This document shows, piece by piece, positions 1 to 7,894 of a stretch of DNA of 17,803 bases. The translations under genes and the position numbers were made by a program. Position 1 is the stretch's first letter. Each line of letters starts with the position of its first letter. Source of the stretch: Acidobacteriota bacterium (lineage in GTDB: Bacteria > Acidobacteriota > UBA890); assembly GCA_022563115.1 (NCBI GenBank), contig JADFNY010000015.1, positions 1 to 17,803 on the forward strand, in the 5' to 3' direction. A model generated the notes under the pieces. The model was not told the origin of the DNA. It did no database searches and saw only the letters and a program-made list of their open reading frames with translations.

Positions 1-957
1 GGGCTCGGCTATTCCACCGAGGAACAGGTGCGCGGCCTCGTGGTCGTGGGGCAAGAGAACCTCTGGGAACGCAACCACCGTGCCACGTTCAGCGTCCGCG
101 CCTCGTTCGCCGAACAAAGGGCGCGCTTCATCTACACCGACCCCTATCTCTTCGGCCGTGACGTCGAGGGTTCCGCCGTCGCCTACTTCGAGAGCGTCGA
201 TCGCGAGGGCTTCAAGGCACAGAGCTTCGGGACGTCGTTTCGGCTCGTCAAGCGGCACTCCGCGACGCTGACCAGCGTCGGGCGGTACTCGTTCCGCAAC
301 CAGCAGACGTTCGACGTGTTGATCGACGAGGATCTGCTCGAGCCCGAGGACCGCGACGCGGTGGTCGGCAGCGCCGTCTATACGTTGCTGTCGGACACCC
401 GGCCGAACCCGATCAATCCGCGCGGCGGCAACTACCACACCATCGATATCGAGTGGGCCACCGACGTCCTCGGCAGCGAGAGCGACTTCGCCAAGGTATT
501 CGGGCGCTCGTACTGGTACTGGGAGCTACCCAACAACGCCGTGTTCGTCGCCGCGGCGCGCGCCGGACTCGCGGTGCCCTACGGCGGCTCGATCGTGCCG
601 CTGCCGGAGAGGTTCTTCGCCGGCGGCTCCACGACGCTGCGCGGATTCGGGCGCAACCAGGCCGGACCCAGGGACGAAGACGGCAACCCGTTGGGCGGCG
701 AGCTGCTGCTGATCGGCAACCTCGAGTATCGGTTCCCGATCCGCGGCGATCTCGGCGCGGTGATCTTCACCGATATCGGCAACGTGTTCGCCGACCTCGA
801 GCACGTATCGCTGAACGGCACCCGCGAAACGCTGGGGTTCGGCGTTCGCTACGAGTCCCCGATCGGCCCTCTGCGCCTCGACTGGGGGTACCTTCTCGAC
901 GCGCGCACCGGCGAAGACAGCTCGCGGCTTCACTTCGCCATCGGGCAGGCGTTCTGA
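1..957 (+). CDS. BamA/TamA-family outer-membrane protein, 3' part (5' end outside window)
   Basis: The reading frame is open from base 1, so the N-terminal part, including any POTRA domains, lies upstream; 318 residues are visible. They look like the 16-stranded Omp85 barrel that inserts or exports outer-membrane proteins: alternating aromatic and polar strands, a DPYLFGRD segment near the left end, and the signature loop FFAGGSTTLRGFGRNQAG, whose RGF triplet is at 640-648 and matches the conserved VRGF/LRGF loop-6 motif. It is followed by LEYRFPI, a TDIGNVF strand and GFGVRYESPIGPLRLDWGY. The last residue is Phe, the usual C-terminal sorting residue of outer-membrane barrels. The stop overlaps the start of the next gene (SurA-like) by one base, which fits a shared outer-membrane biogenesis role. 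Without the POTRA region BamA cannot be told from TamA, so no symbol is given. Confidence 0.88.
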   Translation, partial: GLGYSTEEQVRGLVVVGQENLWERNHRATFSVRASFAEQRARFIYTDPYLFGRDVEGSAVAYFESVDREGFKAQSFGTSFRLVKRHSATLTSVGRYSFRNQQTFDVLIDEDLLEPEDRDAVVGSAVYTLLSDTRPNPINPRGGNYHTIDIEWATDVLGSESDFAKVFGRSYWYWELPNNAVFVAAARAGLAVPYGGSIVPLPERFFAGGSTTLRGFGRNQAGPRDEDGNPLGGELLLIGNLEYRFPIRGDLGAVIFTDIGNVFADLEHVSLNGTRETLGFGVRYESPIGPLRLDWGYLLDARTGEDSSRLHFAIGQAF

Positions 958-1676
958 TGCGCGGCCGCCGGTTCACGAGATGCGGCGTTGTCACGCTGGC
1001 TGCCGCCTCCTCCCTCTTGCTGGGCGCGACCGGCGCCCGCGCACAGGAAGCGCAGCTCGTCGATCGCATCGTCGCGGTCGTCGATGGCGAGGTCATCACG
1101 CTCGGCCAACTCGACCGTGCCATCGGCCGGGTTCAAACCAATTTCAGCATCGATACCGGAATCTGCGGCCCCAGGGCGGGGCCGGTTGAGGCGGCGGAAG
1201 CGGAAACAGACGACGAGTTCGCGCGCCAAGTCCTCGAGTGCATGATCGATGACATGCTGGCCTTTCAGCACGTTCGGAGGTTTCCGCAGTTCGATGTCCT
1301 GCAGGACGACATCGACGCCGAGTACCAGCGGATGGTGCACCAATACGACAGTCGCGCCGCCTTCGAGGAGGCGCTGAAACGGCAGCGATGGACGCCGACC
1401 GAACTACGCTACGATCTCGAGCGAGAGGCGTTGGTTGGCAACTACGTCCAGATCCGCTATCGGGACGTGATCGACGTCAGGGAAACCGAGACACGGCGCT
1501 ACTACGAGGAGGTTCTGCGGCCCGAGATGGAGCGCGAGGGCGCCGAGATGCCGGCCTTCGAAGCGGTCGACAACATGATCGAAGCGATCCTCGTGGGTGC
1601 CGAGTACAACCGCCGCATCGACGATTGGATCGCCGAGCTGCGGCGCCGCGCCGATATCGTCGTTTTTCTCTGGTAA
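957..1676 (+). CDS. SurA-type N-terminal domain periplasmic chaperone-like protein, no PPIase domain
   Basis: This 239-residue protein starts at the ATG that overlaps the upstream TGA (TGATG), indicating translational coupling. Residues 1-29 form a signal peptide: an Arg-rich start, a hydrophobic core VVTLAAASSLLLGA and an ARA-Q cleavage site. Residues 35-55 (VDRIVAVVDGEVITLGQLDR) are the hallmark opening of SurA/PpiD/PrsA-type chaperones, followed by a helical region with a YxxM...F..AL pattern (122-140) and WTPTELRYDLEREALV (145-160), as in SurA_N folds. The parvulin domain expected after such a module is absent: the protein ends with a helix returning to the chaperone core (about 200-239). 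It probably binds unfolded outer-membrane proteins in the periplasm without prolyl isomerase activity. Cys70 and Cys95 are the only cysteines after the signal peptide and could form a disulfide. Assignment to SurA_N is strong; the exact function is inferred. Confidence 0.8.
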   Translation: MRGRRFTRCGVVTLAAASSLLLGATGARAQEAQLVDRIVAVVDGEVITLGQLDRAIGRVQTNFSIDTGICGPRAGPVEAAEAETDDEFARQVLECMIDDMLAFQHVRRFPQFDVLQDDIDAEYQRMVHQYDSRAAFEEALKRQRWTPTELRYDLEREALVGNYVQIRYRDVIDVRETETRRYYEEVLRPEMEREGAEMPAFEAVDNMIEAILVGAEYNRRIDDWIAELRRRADIVVFLW

Positions 1677-1688
1677 CGAGATCCAGCC

Positions 1689-2867
1689 GTGTGCGCAGCC
1701 CGCAAACCAGGCAAACCAGGCAAACCGACAAAGGCGGAGCTTGCCGCCCGCGATGAGGCCATCGCCTCCGCCGGCGGTGAAGCGGCTCCCCGGGCCGCAG
1801 GGCCCGGTTTCAGCGCCATCGTCGGCCAGGATCAGGCGGTCGGCGCGCTGCAGAGCGCTTTGCGGCGTCACCGTTTGCCCCACGCGCTCCTGCTCCACGG
1901 GCAGATCGGCGTCGGCAAGGCGACCGGCGCCGGGGTGCTGGCGCAGGCGCTGAACTGCCCGCAATCGGGGCCCGTCGACGCCTGCGGTACGTGCCCTTCG
2001 TGTCACAAGGTCGAACGTGGACTTCACCCCGACGTTCTTTGGGTGGCGCCGCAAAAAGGCCTCATTCGATTGCGCCAGATTTCGCCGCGCAAAGCCGACA
2101 GCAGCGAACCGGAACCGCCGCACGAGCCGATCGTCAGTTGGGTGGGCTACCGCCCGTACGAAGGCAATCGCCGCGTCGTGGTCATCGACGACGCCCACAC
2201 GATGAACCCGCCGGCACAGAACGCACTCTTGAAAACGCTGGAGGAACCGCCGCCATCGTCGATCCTGGTGCTGGTCACGCCGGCACCCGGCAGCCTACTG
2301 CCGACGATCCGCTCGCGCTGCCAGACGCTGCGCTTTCAGCCCCTCGGGCTTCCCTTGATGCGCCAATACCTCGAGCAGCAATGCGGCATGAACGCCGCAG
2401 AGGCGCGCCTCCGCTCGAGCCTGGCGCCGGGCAGTCTGGGCCGCGCCATCAGCCTCGACCTCGATGCGTACGGCGTCCGTCGAGACGTCGCCGAGACGGC
2501 GCTCGAGGACGCCTGCCAGGGAGGTGCGGCGCTACTCCGCAGCGCCGAGACACTGCTGGCCGCCGGCGCCGGAGAACGCAAAATCGACCAGGCATCCTCG
2601 GCGATCGGTGCCGTTCGCGACATCCTCCGCGACCTGCTCGTATTGGCATCCGGCAACGGCGAGGAGATCGTCGTCAACCTCGATCGAGTGGACGAATGGA
2701 CGGCGTGGGCGAGGACGCTGGATCCCGACGATATCGTCGATGCGCTCGACGCCGTACAACGGGCCGACGATCGGCTACGTTCGCCGCTGCAACCCAACGC
2801 CCGACTCACCGTCGAGGAAGCGCTGATCGGCGTCGGCACGGCGCTGCGAGACGGGACCCTGGGATGA
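1689..2867 (+). CDS. holB: DNA polymerase III subunit delta' (clamp loader)
   Basis: This 392-residue AAA+ protein is the delta' subunit of the clamp loader that places the beta clamp on DNA. Visible features in order: VGQDQAVGALQSAL (about 45-58), Walker A region GQIGVGKAT (71-79, Lys77), a four-cysteine zinc module (Cys90, Cys99, Cys102, Cys105), Walker B VVVIDDAH (163-170), QNALLKTLEEPP (177-188), sensor-1 region SSILVLVTP and the SRC motif at 209-211 (IRSRCQTLRF). The C-terminal helical collar follows. A Walker A resembling a working site is not unusual outside enterobacteria. GTG at 1689 is the only start candidate I can see in frame before the domain; it adds a roughly 40-residue Lys/Pro/Ala-rich leader, partly made of a 9-base tandem repeat. 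E. coli HolB is 334 residues. It starts 12 nt after the SurA-like gene and overlaps pdxA by 4 nt. Confidence 0.9.
   Translation: MCAARKPGKPGKPTKAELAARDEAIASAGGEAAPRAAGPGFSAIVGQDQAVGALQSALRRHRLPHALLLHGQIGVGKATGAGVLAQALNCPQSGPVDACGTCPSCHKVERGLHPDVLWVAPQKGLIRLRQISPRKADSSEPEPPHEPIVSWVGYRPYEGNRRVVVIDDAHTMNPPAQNALLKTLEEPPPSSILVLVTPAPGSLLPTIRSRCQTLRFQPLGLPLMRQYLEQQCGMNAAEARLRSSLAPGSLGRAISLDLDAYGVRRDVAETALEDACQGGAALLRSAETLLAAGAGERKIDQASSAIGAVRDILRDLLVLASGNGEEIVVNLDRVDEWTAWARTLDPDDIVDALDAVQRADDRLRSPLQPNARLTVEEALIGVGTALRDGTLG
1702..1728 (+). repeat. 9-bp tandem repeat, three copies, in holB leader
   Basis: Three adjacent copies of GCAAACCAG (third copy with GA instead of AG at its end) lie just inside the GTG start of holB. 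In frame they give the KPGKPGKPTK stretch of the N-terminal extension. Nine bases keep the frame, so copy number can vary without breaking the gene. Confidence 0.85.
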
Positions 2868-3793
2868 CGAAGTCGCCCAAGGTCGCCCTGACGATGGGTG
2901 ACCCGGCGGGCATCGGCCCGGAGGTCGCGCTGCGGGCTTGCGAGGCTCTGGCTGCGGAGGCGATCCGTCCGATCGTGGTCGGAGATCCCGATCACCTGGC
3001 AGCCCTGGCCGCCGAGCTCAACCTGTCGCCGCCCGGGGAAACGATCGCCTGCGGCAACGTCGAACCCGCCTTGGAGCCGGGCCGTCCGCGGCCCGCCGAC
3101 GGCAGCATCGCCCTCCAGTGCATCGTGACGGCAGCCGACCTGGCAGCGAGCGGCGACGCCGCGGCGCTGGTGACCGCGCCGGTCAGCAAGCGCATCATCG
3201 CGGCGATCGAGCCGGGCTTCAAGGGCCACACCGAGTTTCTCGCCGCCCGAGCCGGCGTGCGCGACCCCCTGATGGTGTTCGCCGGCATCCGGCCGGCGGT
3301 GGCGCTGCTCACCACCCACCTGCCGCTGGCGACCGCCATTGCATCCGTGCGGCGTCCGGCAATCGTCGCCACGCTGGCGCGGCTCGACAAGGGCTGGCGC
3401 CGGTGGTTCGGCAACCGGCCGCGCATCGGGGTGGCGGGACTCAACCCGCACGCCGGCGAGTTGGGCCTGCTGGGCCGCGAGGACGACGTCGAGGTCCGGC
3501 CGGCGATCGTCGAAGCGCGGCGCAGCGGCGCCGACGTGCACGGCCCGTTTCCTGCCGATAGTGTGTTCCGCCGCCAGGACCTCGACGTGATCCTGGCTCT
3601 GTACCACGATCAAGGGACGATCATGGCCAAACGGGGGCCGATGCCCTCGGTGAACACGACGTTCGGCCTCCCCTACCCCCGGACCTCTCCGGACCACGGG
3701 GTCGCCTACGACATCGCCGGGAAGGGCATCGCCGACGCCGCGGCGATGATCGCCGCACTGCGCCTCGCCGCCGAGATGGCGGCGAGGCGGTAG
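2864..3793 (+). CDS. pdxA: 4-hydroxythreonine-4-phosphate dehydrogenase
   Basis: PdxA oxidises 4-phosphohydroxy-L-threonine with NAD(P) in the DXP-dependent pathway to pyridoxine 5'-phosphate and thus pyridoxal phosphate; the enzyme is cytosolic. The 309-residue product opens with the family signature VALTMGDPAGIGPE (7-20) and has LVTAPVSK (102-109) and GHTEF (121-125). The metal-binding histidines are in TTHLPL (His152), NPHAGE (His196) and YHDQG (His248), matching the three metal ligands of the E. coli enzyme. The C-terminal part has NTTFGLPYPRTSPDHGVAYDIAGKG, shown here only as the landmark around 264-288. The length is a little below the 329 residues of E. coli PdxA, and all key residues are present. 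The ATG overlaps the holB stop (ATGA), so it is probably translated by coupling. In E. coli pdxA directly follows surA; here holB sits between the SurA-like gene and pdxA. Confidence 0.95.
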   Translation: MTKSPKVALTMGDPAGIGPEVALRACEALAAEAIRPIVVGDPDHLAALAAELNLSPPGETIACGNVEPALEPGRPRPADGSIALQCIVTAADLAASGDAAALVTAPVSKRIIAAIEPGFKGHTEFLAARAGVRDPLMVFAGIRPAVALLTTHLPLATAIASVRRPAIVATLARLDKGWRRWFGNRPRIGVAGLNPHAGELGLLGREDDVEVRPAIVEARRSGADVHGPFPADSVFRRQDLDVILALYHDQGTIMAKRGPMPSVNTTFGLPYPRTSPDHGVAYDIAGKGIADAAAMIAALRLAAEMAARR

Positions 3794-3828
3794 CCTGCGT
3801 TTCTCAACGGGTTCCGTAGCGAAGCCGT

Positions 3829-3847
3829 GTAGCCCGATGCGGGCTGC
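3829..3847. terminator. Hairpin between convergent pdxA and gltA
   Basis: AGCCCG (3831-3836) pairs with CGGGCT (3840-3845) around a 3-base loop, and the stem extends outward by a T-G wobble and a G-C pair. It sits 35 bases after the pdxA stop and directly against the gltA stop on the other strand. No T-run follows on either strand, so it is a weak or rho-assisted terminator candidate rather than a classic one. Confidence 0.35.
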
Positions 3848-5143
<1,296 letters not shown>

Positions 5144-5387
5144 CCCCTCCCACTCCCTTTCAGATCACTGTCCAAGCTCGACTGCGCTACGTATGCTACC
5201 CGCCGTGCGCCGCGTAGGCGAACAGCGCGGCGGCGGCGATGGTGAGACGACTCACATGGTGTCGGAGTACCACCTCGGCTCGCCGATGAGGAGGTCACGA
5301 TGGTGTTCGACTTCTTCGGCGTTCTGCCGGGACGATGACCTCGACCTCACAAGCGCCTGAGCGTGGATCCCCAGCGTCGGAGCCGAA
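5144..5387. other. Intergenic region between smpB and gltA
   Basis: This 244-nt gap is the longest internal gap in the window. It must hold the 3' end of the smpB transcript and probably the gltA promoter, but I see no convincing -35/-10 pair or terminator. On the + strand it contains one odd element: GAGGAGG (5288-5294) five bases before an ATG at 5300, opening a 12-codon frame ending at 5338. I treat this as unproven and do not call it a gene. Confidence 0.5.
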
Positions 5388-5849
5388 CTATCCCCGCCGC
5401 CGTAATTCCTGCTCGATCTCCCGTTTGACCGCGTCTTTCTTCATCGCCTCGCGCTTGTCGTAGGCGCGCTTGCCCTTGCCGAGGCCGAGCTCGATCTTGG
5501 CCCAGCCGCCTCGAAAGTAGATGCGCAGGGGCACCAGCGTGAAGCCGCGCTCGACGATGCGGCCGCGCAGCTTGTCGATCTCCCTCTGTTTGAGCAGCAG
5601 CGGCCGGGGGCGTTCCGGCTCATGCTGGGCGTGCGGGCCGGCAGGCTGGTAGGGACCAATGTGGCAGTTGTGCAGCATGACCTGGTTGCCGTTGATCGAG
5701 GCGTACGAGTCCTTGAGGTTGGCACGGCCCTCGCGCAAAGCCTTGACCTCGGAGCCCAACAGCGAAATGCCGGCCTCGTACTTGTCGACGATCTCGTAGT
5801 CGTACCGCGCCTTGCGATTGACGGTGACCACTTTTTCGATATCGCTCAT
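5388..5849 (-). CDS. smpB: SsrA-binding protein
   Basis: SmpB binds tmRNA and brings it to stalled ribosomes in trans-translation, which frees the ribosome and tags the unfinished protein for degradation. The 153-residue product has the full family pattern: NRKARYDYEI (11-20), GISLLGSEVKALREGR (27-42), NLKDSYASI (44-52), the LLLKQREIDKL segment (84-94), the GFTLVPLRIYF strand (102-112) and GKGKRAYDKRE (123-133), with the basic C-terminal tail that mimics the missing tRNA part. It lies 79 nt downstream of the nucleotide-sugar dehydrogenase. Its ribosome-binding site is poor: only GAGCGA about 8 bases before the ATG, and this lies in a small inverted repeat (5852-5878). The tmRNA gene is not in the window. 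Confidence 0.96.
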   Translation of the reverse strand: MSDIEKVVTVNRKARYDYEIVDKYEAGISLLGSEVKALREGRANLKDSYASINGNQVMLHNCHIGPYQPAGPHAQHEPERPRPLLLKQREIDKLRGRIVERGFTLVPLRIYFRGGWAKIELGLGKGKRAYDKREAMKKDAVKREIEQELRRRG

Positions 5850-5928
5850 GGGATTCGCTCGGGGGGTCAGCCCGAATCATCGCATTGGGGCACCTGTCGA
5901 AGTAACCGCCTCGCGCGCCAGCACCCTG

Positions 5929-7287
5929 CTAGAGCCGCACGATATGGGCGTCGTCGCGCCCGGCGGTGACGTTGCGGGTGTCGATCAGCAGCGGCGACGC
6001 GTCGATGATCGCCGGCCAGTCGTAGTCGGTGTGGTCGGTGCAGACGACGACGCAATCGTAGTCGGCGCAGATCCCGGGAACACCGTCGGTTGACTTCATC
6101 GGCGCCTCGAGGCCCTCGGAGACCTCGGGGACGTACGGATCGCTGTAGTCAACGCTGCCGCCCCGGGCAATCAGCAACCGCATGATGTCGAGCGCGGGTG
6201 ATTCGCGCACGTCGTCGATATCGCGCTTGTAGGCGACGCCCACCACCAGGATCCGGCTGCCCTTGACGCTCTTGCTGTTCTCGTTGAGGGCGTCCGCCAC
6301 CAGACGCACGACGTGCTCCGGCATGGCGGAGTTGATCTCGCTGGCGAGCTCGACGAGGCGTGCCTGGAAATCGAGGGTGCGTAGCTTCCAGGTCAGGTAG
6401 TGCGGATCGACGGGGATGCAGTGGCCCCCGAGGCCCGGCCCCGGATAGAAGGGCATGTAGCCGAACGGCTTCGTCGCCGCCGCGTTGATCACCTCCCAGG
6501 TGTCGATCTCGAGCCGCTCGCACATCATCGCCACCTCGTTGACCAGCGCGATGTTGACCGACCGGAAGGTGTTTTCCAGGAGCTTGACCATCTCCGCCGC
6601 ACGGCACGACGACACCCGGTGGACTTGGTCGCAAATCGTCCCGTAGAGCGCCGCGGCGACGTCACCGCATTTCTCGGTGTAGCCACCGACGATCTTCGGC
6701 GTGTTGGTGAGCTTGTATTTCTTGTTGCCCGGATCGATGCGCTCGGGGGAGAACGCCAGATAGTAGTGCTCTCCGGCAACCGAGCCGTGAACGGCCAGCG
6801 CCGGCAACAGCACCTCCTCGGTCGTTCCCGGATAGGTCGTACTCCCCATGATCACCAGCATCCCGGGATGGAAATGGCGAGCAACCTCCTCGACCGCGGC
6901 CAGGATGTAGGAGACGTCGGGATCGCGCGTCTTGTTCAGAGGGGTGGGAACGCAGATCACCACCGCGTCCATCTCGGCAATCCTGGCGCCATCGGTGGTA
7001 GCGGTGAGACGCCCGGCCTCGACCTGCTCAACCAACGCCTCCGTCGCCACGTCAGCGATGTAGGAATCGCCGTCGTTCAGCCGCTCGACGCGCCTGTCGT
7101 TCACGTCCAGCCCGATGACCTTGAAACCGGCGCCGGCAAACGCTACCGCGAGCGGCAGACCCACGTAGCCGAGGCCCACGACACCGACGGTGATCGATCG
7201 CTGCTCGATTTGTTCGAGGAAGTTCTGCAAGGTGTCGCCGAGTATACTGGGTTGGTGTCCTGAGGCAGAAGTCCGCGCCCCAAACAT
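5929..7287 (-). CDS. UDP-sugar 6-dehydrogenase (UDP-GlcNAc/ManNAc dehydrogenase type)
   Basis: This 452-residue enzyme oxidises C6 of a UDP-hexose or UDP-N-acetylhexosamine to the uronic acid with two NAD+, giving precursors for surface polysaccharide. Visible: Rossmann motif VGVVGLGYVGLPLAVAF (34-50), CVPTPLN (112-118), GSTTYPGTTEEV (148-159), FSPERIDPGN (179-188), KLLENTFRSVNIALVNE around Lys235, catalytic GGHCIPVDPHYL with Cys290 (287-298) and C-terminal GVAYKRDIDDVRESPA (350-365). TYPGTTE and FSPERIDPGN point to the WbpA/TviB-like N-acetylhexosamine group rather than plain UDP-glucose dehydrogenase; the substrate is inferred. The ATG at 7287 adds about 20 residues before the usual family start; a TTG at 7230 (LQNFLEQIEQR) may be the real start. 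No glycosyltransferase or polysaccharide gene is adjacent, so the pathway is elsewhere. Confidence 0.9.
   Translation of the reverse strand: MFGARTSASGHQPSILGDTLQNFLEQIEQRSITVGVVGLGYVGLPLAVAFAGAGFKVIGLDVNDRRVERLNDGDSYIADVATEALVEQVEAGRLTATTDGARIAEMDAVVICVPTPLNKTRDPDVSYILAAVEEVARHFHPGMLVIMGSTTYPGTTEEVLLPALAVHGSVAGEHYYLAFSPERIDPGNKKYKLTNTPKIVGGYTEKCGDVAAALYGTICDQVHRVSSCRAAEMVKLLENTFRSVNIALVNEVAMMCERLEIDTWEVINAAATKPFGYMPFYPGPGLGGHCIPVDPHYLTWKLRTLDFQARLVELASEINSAMPEHVVRLVADALNENSKSVKGSRILVVGVAYKRDIDDVRESPALDIMRLLIARGGSVDYSDPYVPEVSEGLEAPMKSTDGVPGICADYDCVVVCTDHTDYDWPAIIDASPLLIDTRNVTAGRDDAHIVRL
7241..7248. promoter_or_regulatory. Palindromic AGTATACT, possible shared -10 region of divergent promoters
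   Basis: AGTATACT is its own reverse complement, so it gives a TATACT (-10-like, 5 of 6 to TATAAT) on both strands. It lies upstream of folK on the + strand (about 55 bases before its GTG) and, on the - strand, near the probable TTG start of the dehydrogenase. No good -35 box is visible 16-18 bases away on either strand, so this is a weak candidate. Confidence 0.25.
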
Positions 7288-7303
7288 GCCACCATAGGTT
7301 CCG

Positions 7304-7894
7304 GTGCGAGACGAAAGGGTCTACCTAGGGCTGGGTTCCAACGTCGGCAACCGCATCGCGCACCTGCGTGCCGGCTTGGCAGGTTTGCGCGAGCGCGGCC
7401 TGAGACTACGGGCGGTTTCGTCCTTCTATCTCACCGAGCCGGATCTTCGGCCGGGCAACCCCACCGAGGCGGATCTGCGGCCGAGCAGCGAAGAACCAAC
7501 GGAACTCGAGGAGACGGATCACCCCTGGTACGTCAACTGCGTCGCCGCCGTCGTCGACGCGCCCGCCGCGGATCAGCTCTTGGACCTGTGTCTGGCGGTC
7601 GAAGAGGAACACGGGTACCGTCGGCGCCCCACATCCGAGGATTGCGGTCCGCCCCAACCTCGCATGCTCGACGTCGACGTGCTGATGATCGGCGAGCGCA
7701 TCATCGAAGATTCGTCGATCCGCGTGCCCCATCCCTGGATGCAGGACCGGCGATTCGTCCTCGTGCCGTTCGCCGAGATCGCACCGCGGGCCCGCCACCC
7801 GGTCGCCGGAGCCACCATCGGCGACATGCTCACCGCCTTGCCCGAGCGGGAGCGCGTCTGGCTGCTGGCGCCGCCGCCGAGCGAGGTGGGCTGA
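7304..7894 (+). CDS. folK: 2-amino-4-hydroxy-6-hydroxymethyldihydropteridine pyrophosphokinase
   Basis: FolK (HPPK) transfers pyrophosphate from ATP to 6-hydroxymethyl-dihydropterin, the step before dihydropteroate synthase in folate synthesis. The 196-residue protein has YLGLGSNVGNR (7-17), VSSFYLTEP (38-46), HPWYVNCVAAV (73-83), and the metal-binding loop RMLDVDVLMIG with Asp123 and Asp125, followed by VPHPWMQDRRFVLVPFAEIAP (141-161). E. coli FolK is 159 residues; the extra length is mainly an insert at about 45-72, where a 10-residue unit is tandemly duplicated. GTG at 7304 is chosen because the conserved domain starts seven residues later; its ribosome-binding site is weak. The stop overlaps the following deoxynucleoside kinase start by one base. 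Fusion of FolK to such kinases is known in Bacteroidota, which supports the pairing. Confidence 0.93.
   Translation: MRDERVYLGLGSNVGNRIAHLRAGLAGLRERGLRLRAVSSFYLTEPDLRPGNPTEADLRPSSEEPTELEETDHPWYVNCVAAVVDAPAADQLLDLCLAVEEEHGYRRRPTSEDCGPPQPRMLDVDVLMIGERIIEDSSIRVPHPWMQDRRFVLVPFAEIAPRARHPVAGATIGDMLTALPERERVWLLAPPPSEVG
7433..7492 (+). repeat. 30-bp in-frame tandem duplication inside folK
   Basis: Two adjacent 30-base units (7433-7462 and 7463-7492) encode TEPDLRPGNP and TEADLRPSSE. The first 25 bases of the units match at 22 positions; the last five differ. The duplication lengthens the loop after the FYLTEP strand of FolK. It keeps the reading frame and looks like an old slippage or duplication event that has since diverged. 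Confidence 0.85.

Noticed and set aside
453..956. In-frame open stretch upstream of the SurA-like start
   Set aside because: It overlaps the strongly supported BamA/TamA barrel in another frame, is Arg-rich noise, and the signal peptide begins exactly at the ATG at 957.
2336..3697. Long open frame on the - strand opposite holB and pdxA
   Set aside because: It is a shadow of high GC third positions: no known motifs, and both + strand genes have complete family signatures.
6400..7263. 287-codon open frame on the + strand opposite the dehydrogenase
   Set aside because: Antisense shadow of a clearly conserved enzyme; His/Arg/Asp-rich product typical of reverse-strand reading in GC-rich DNA.
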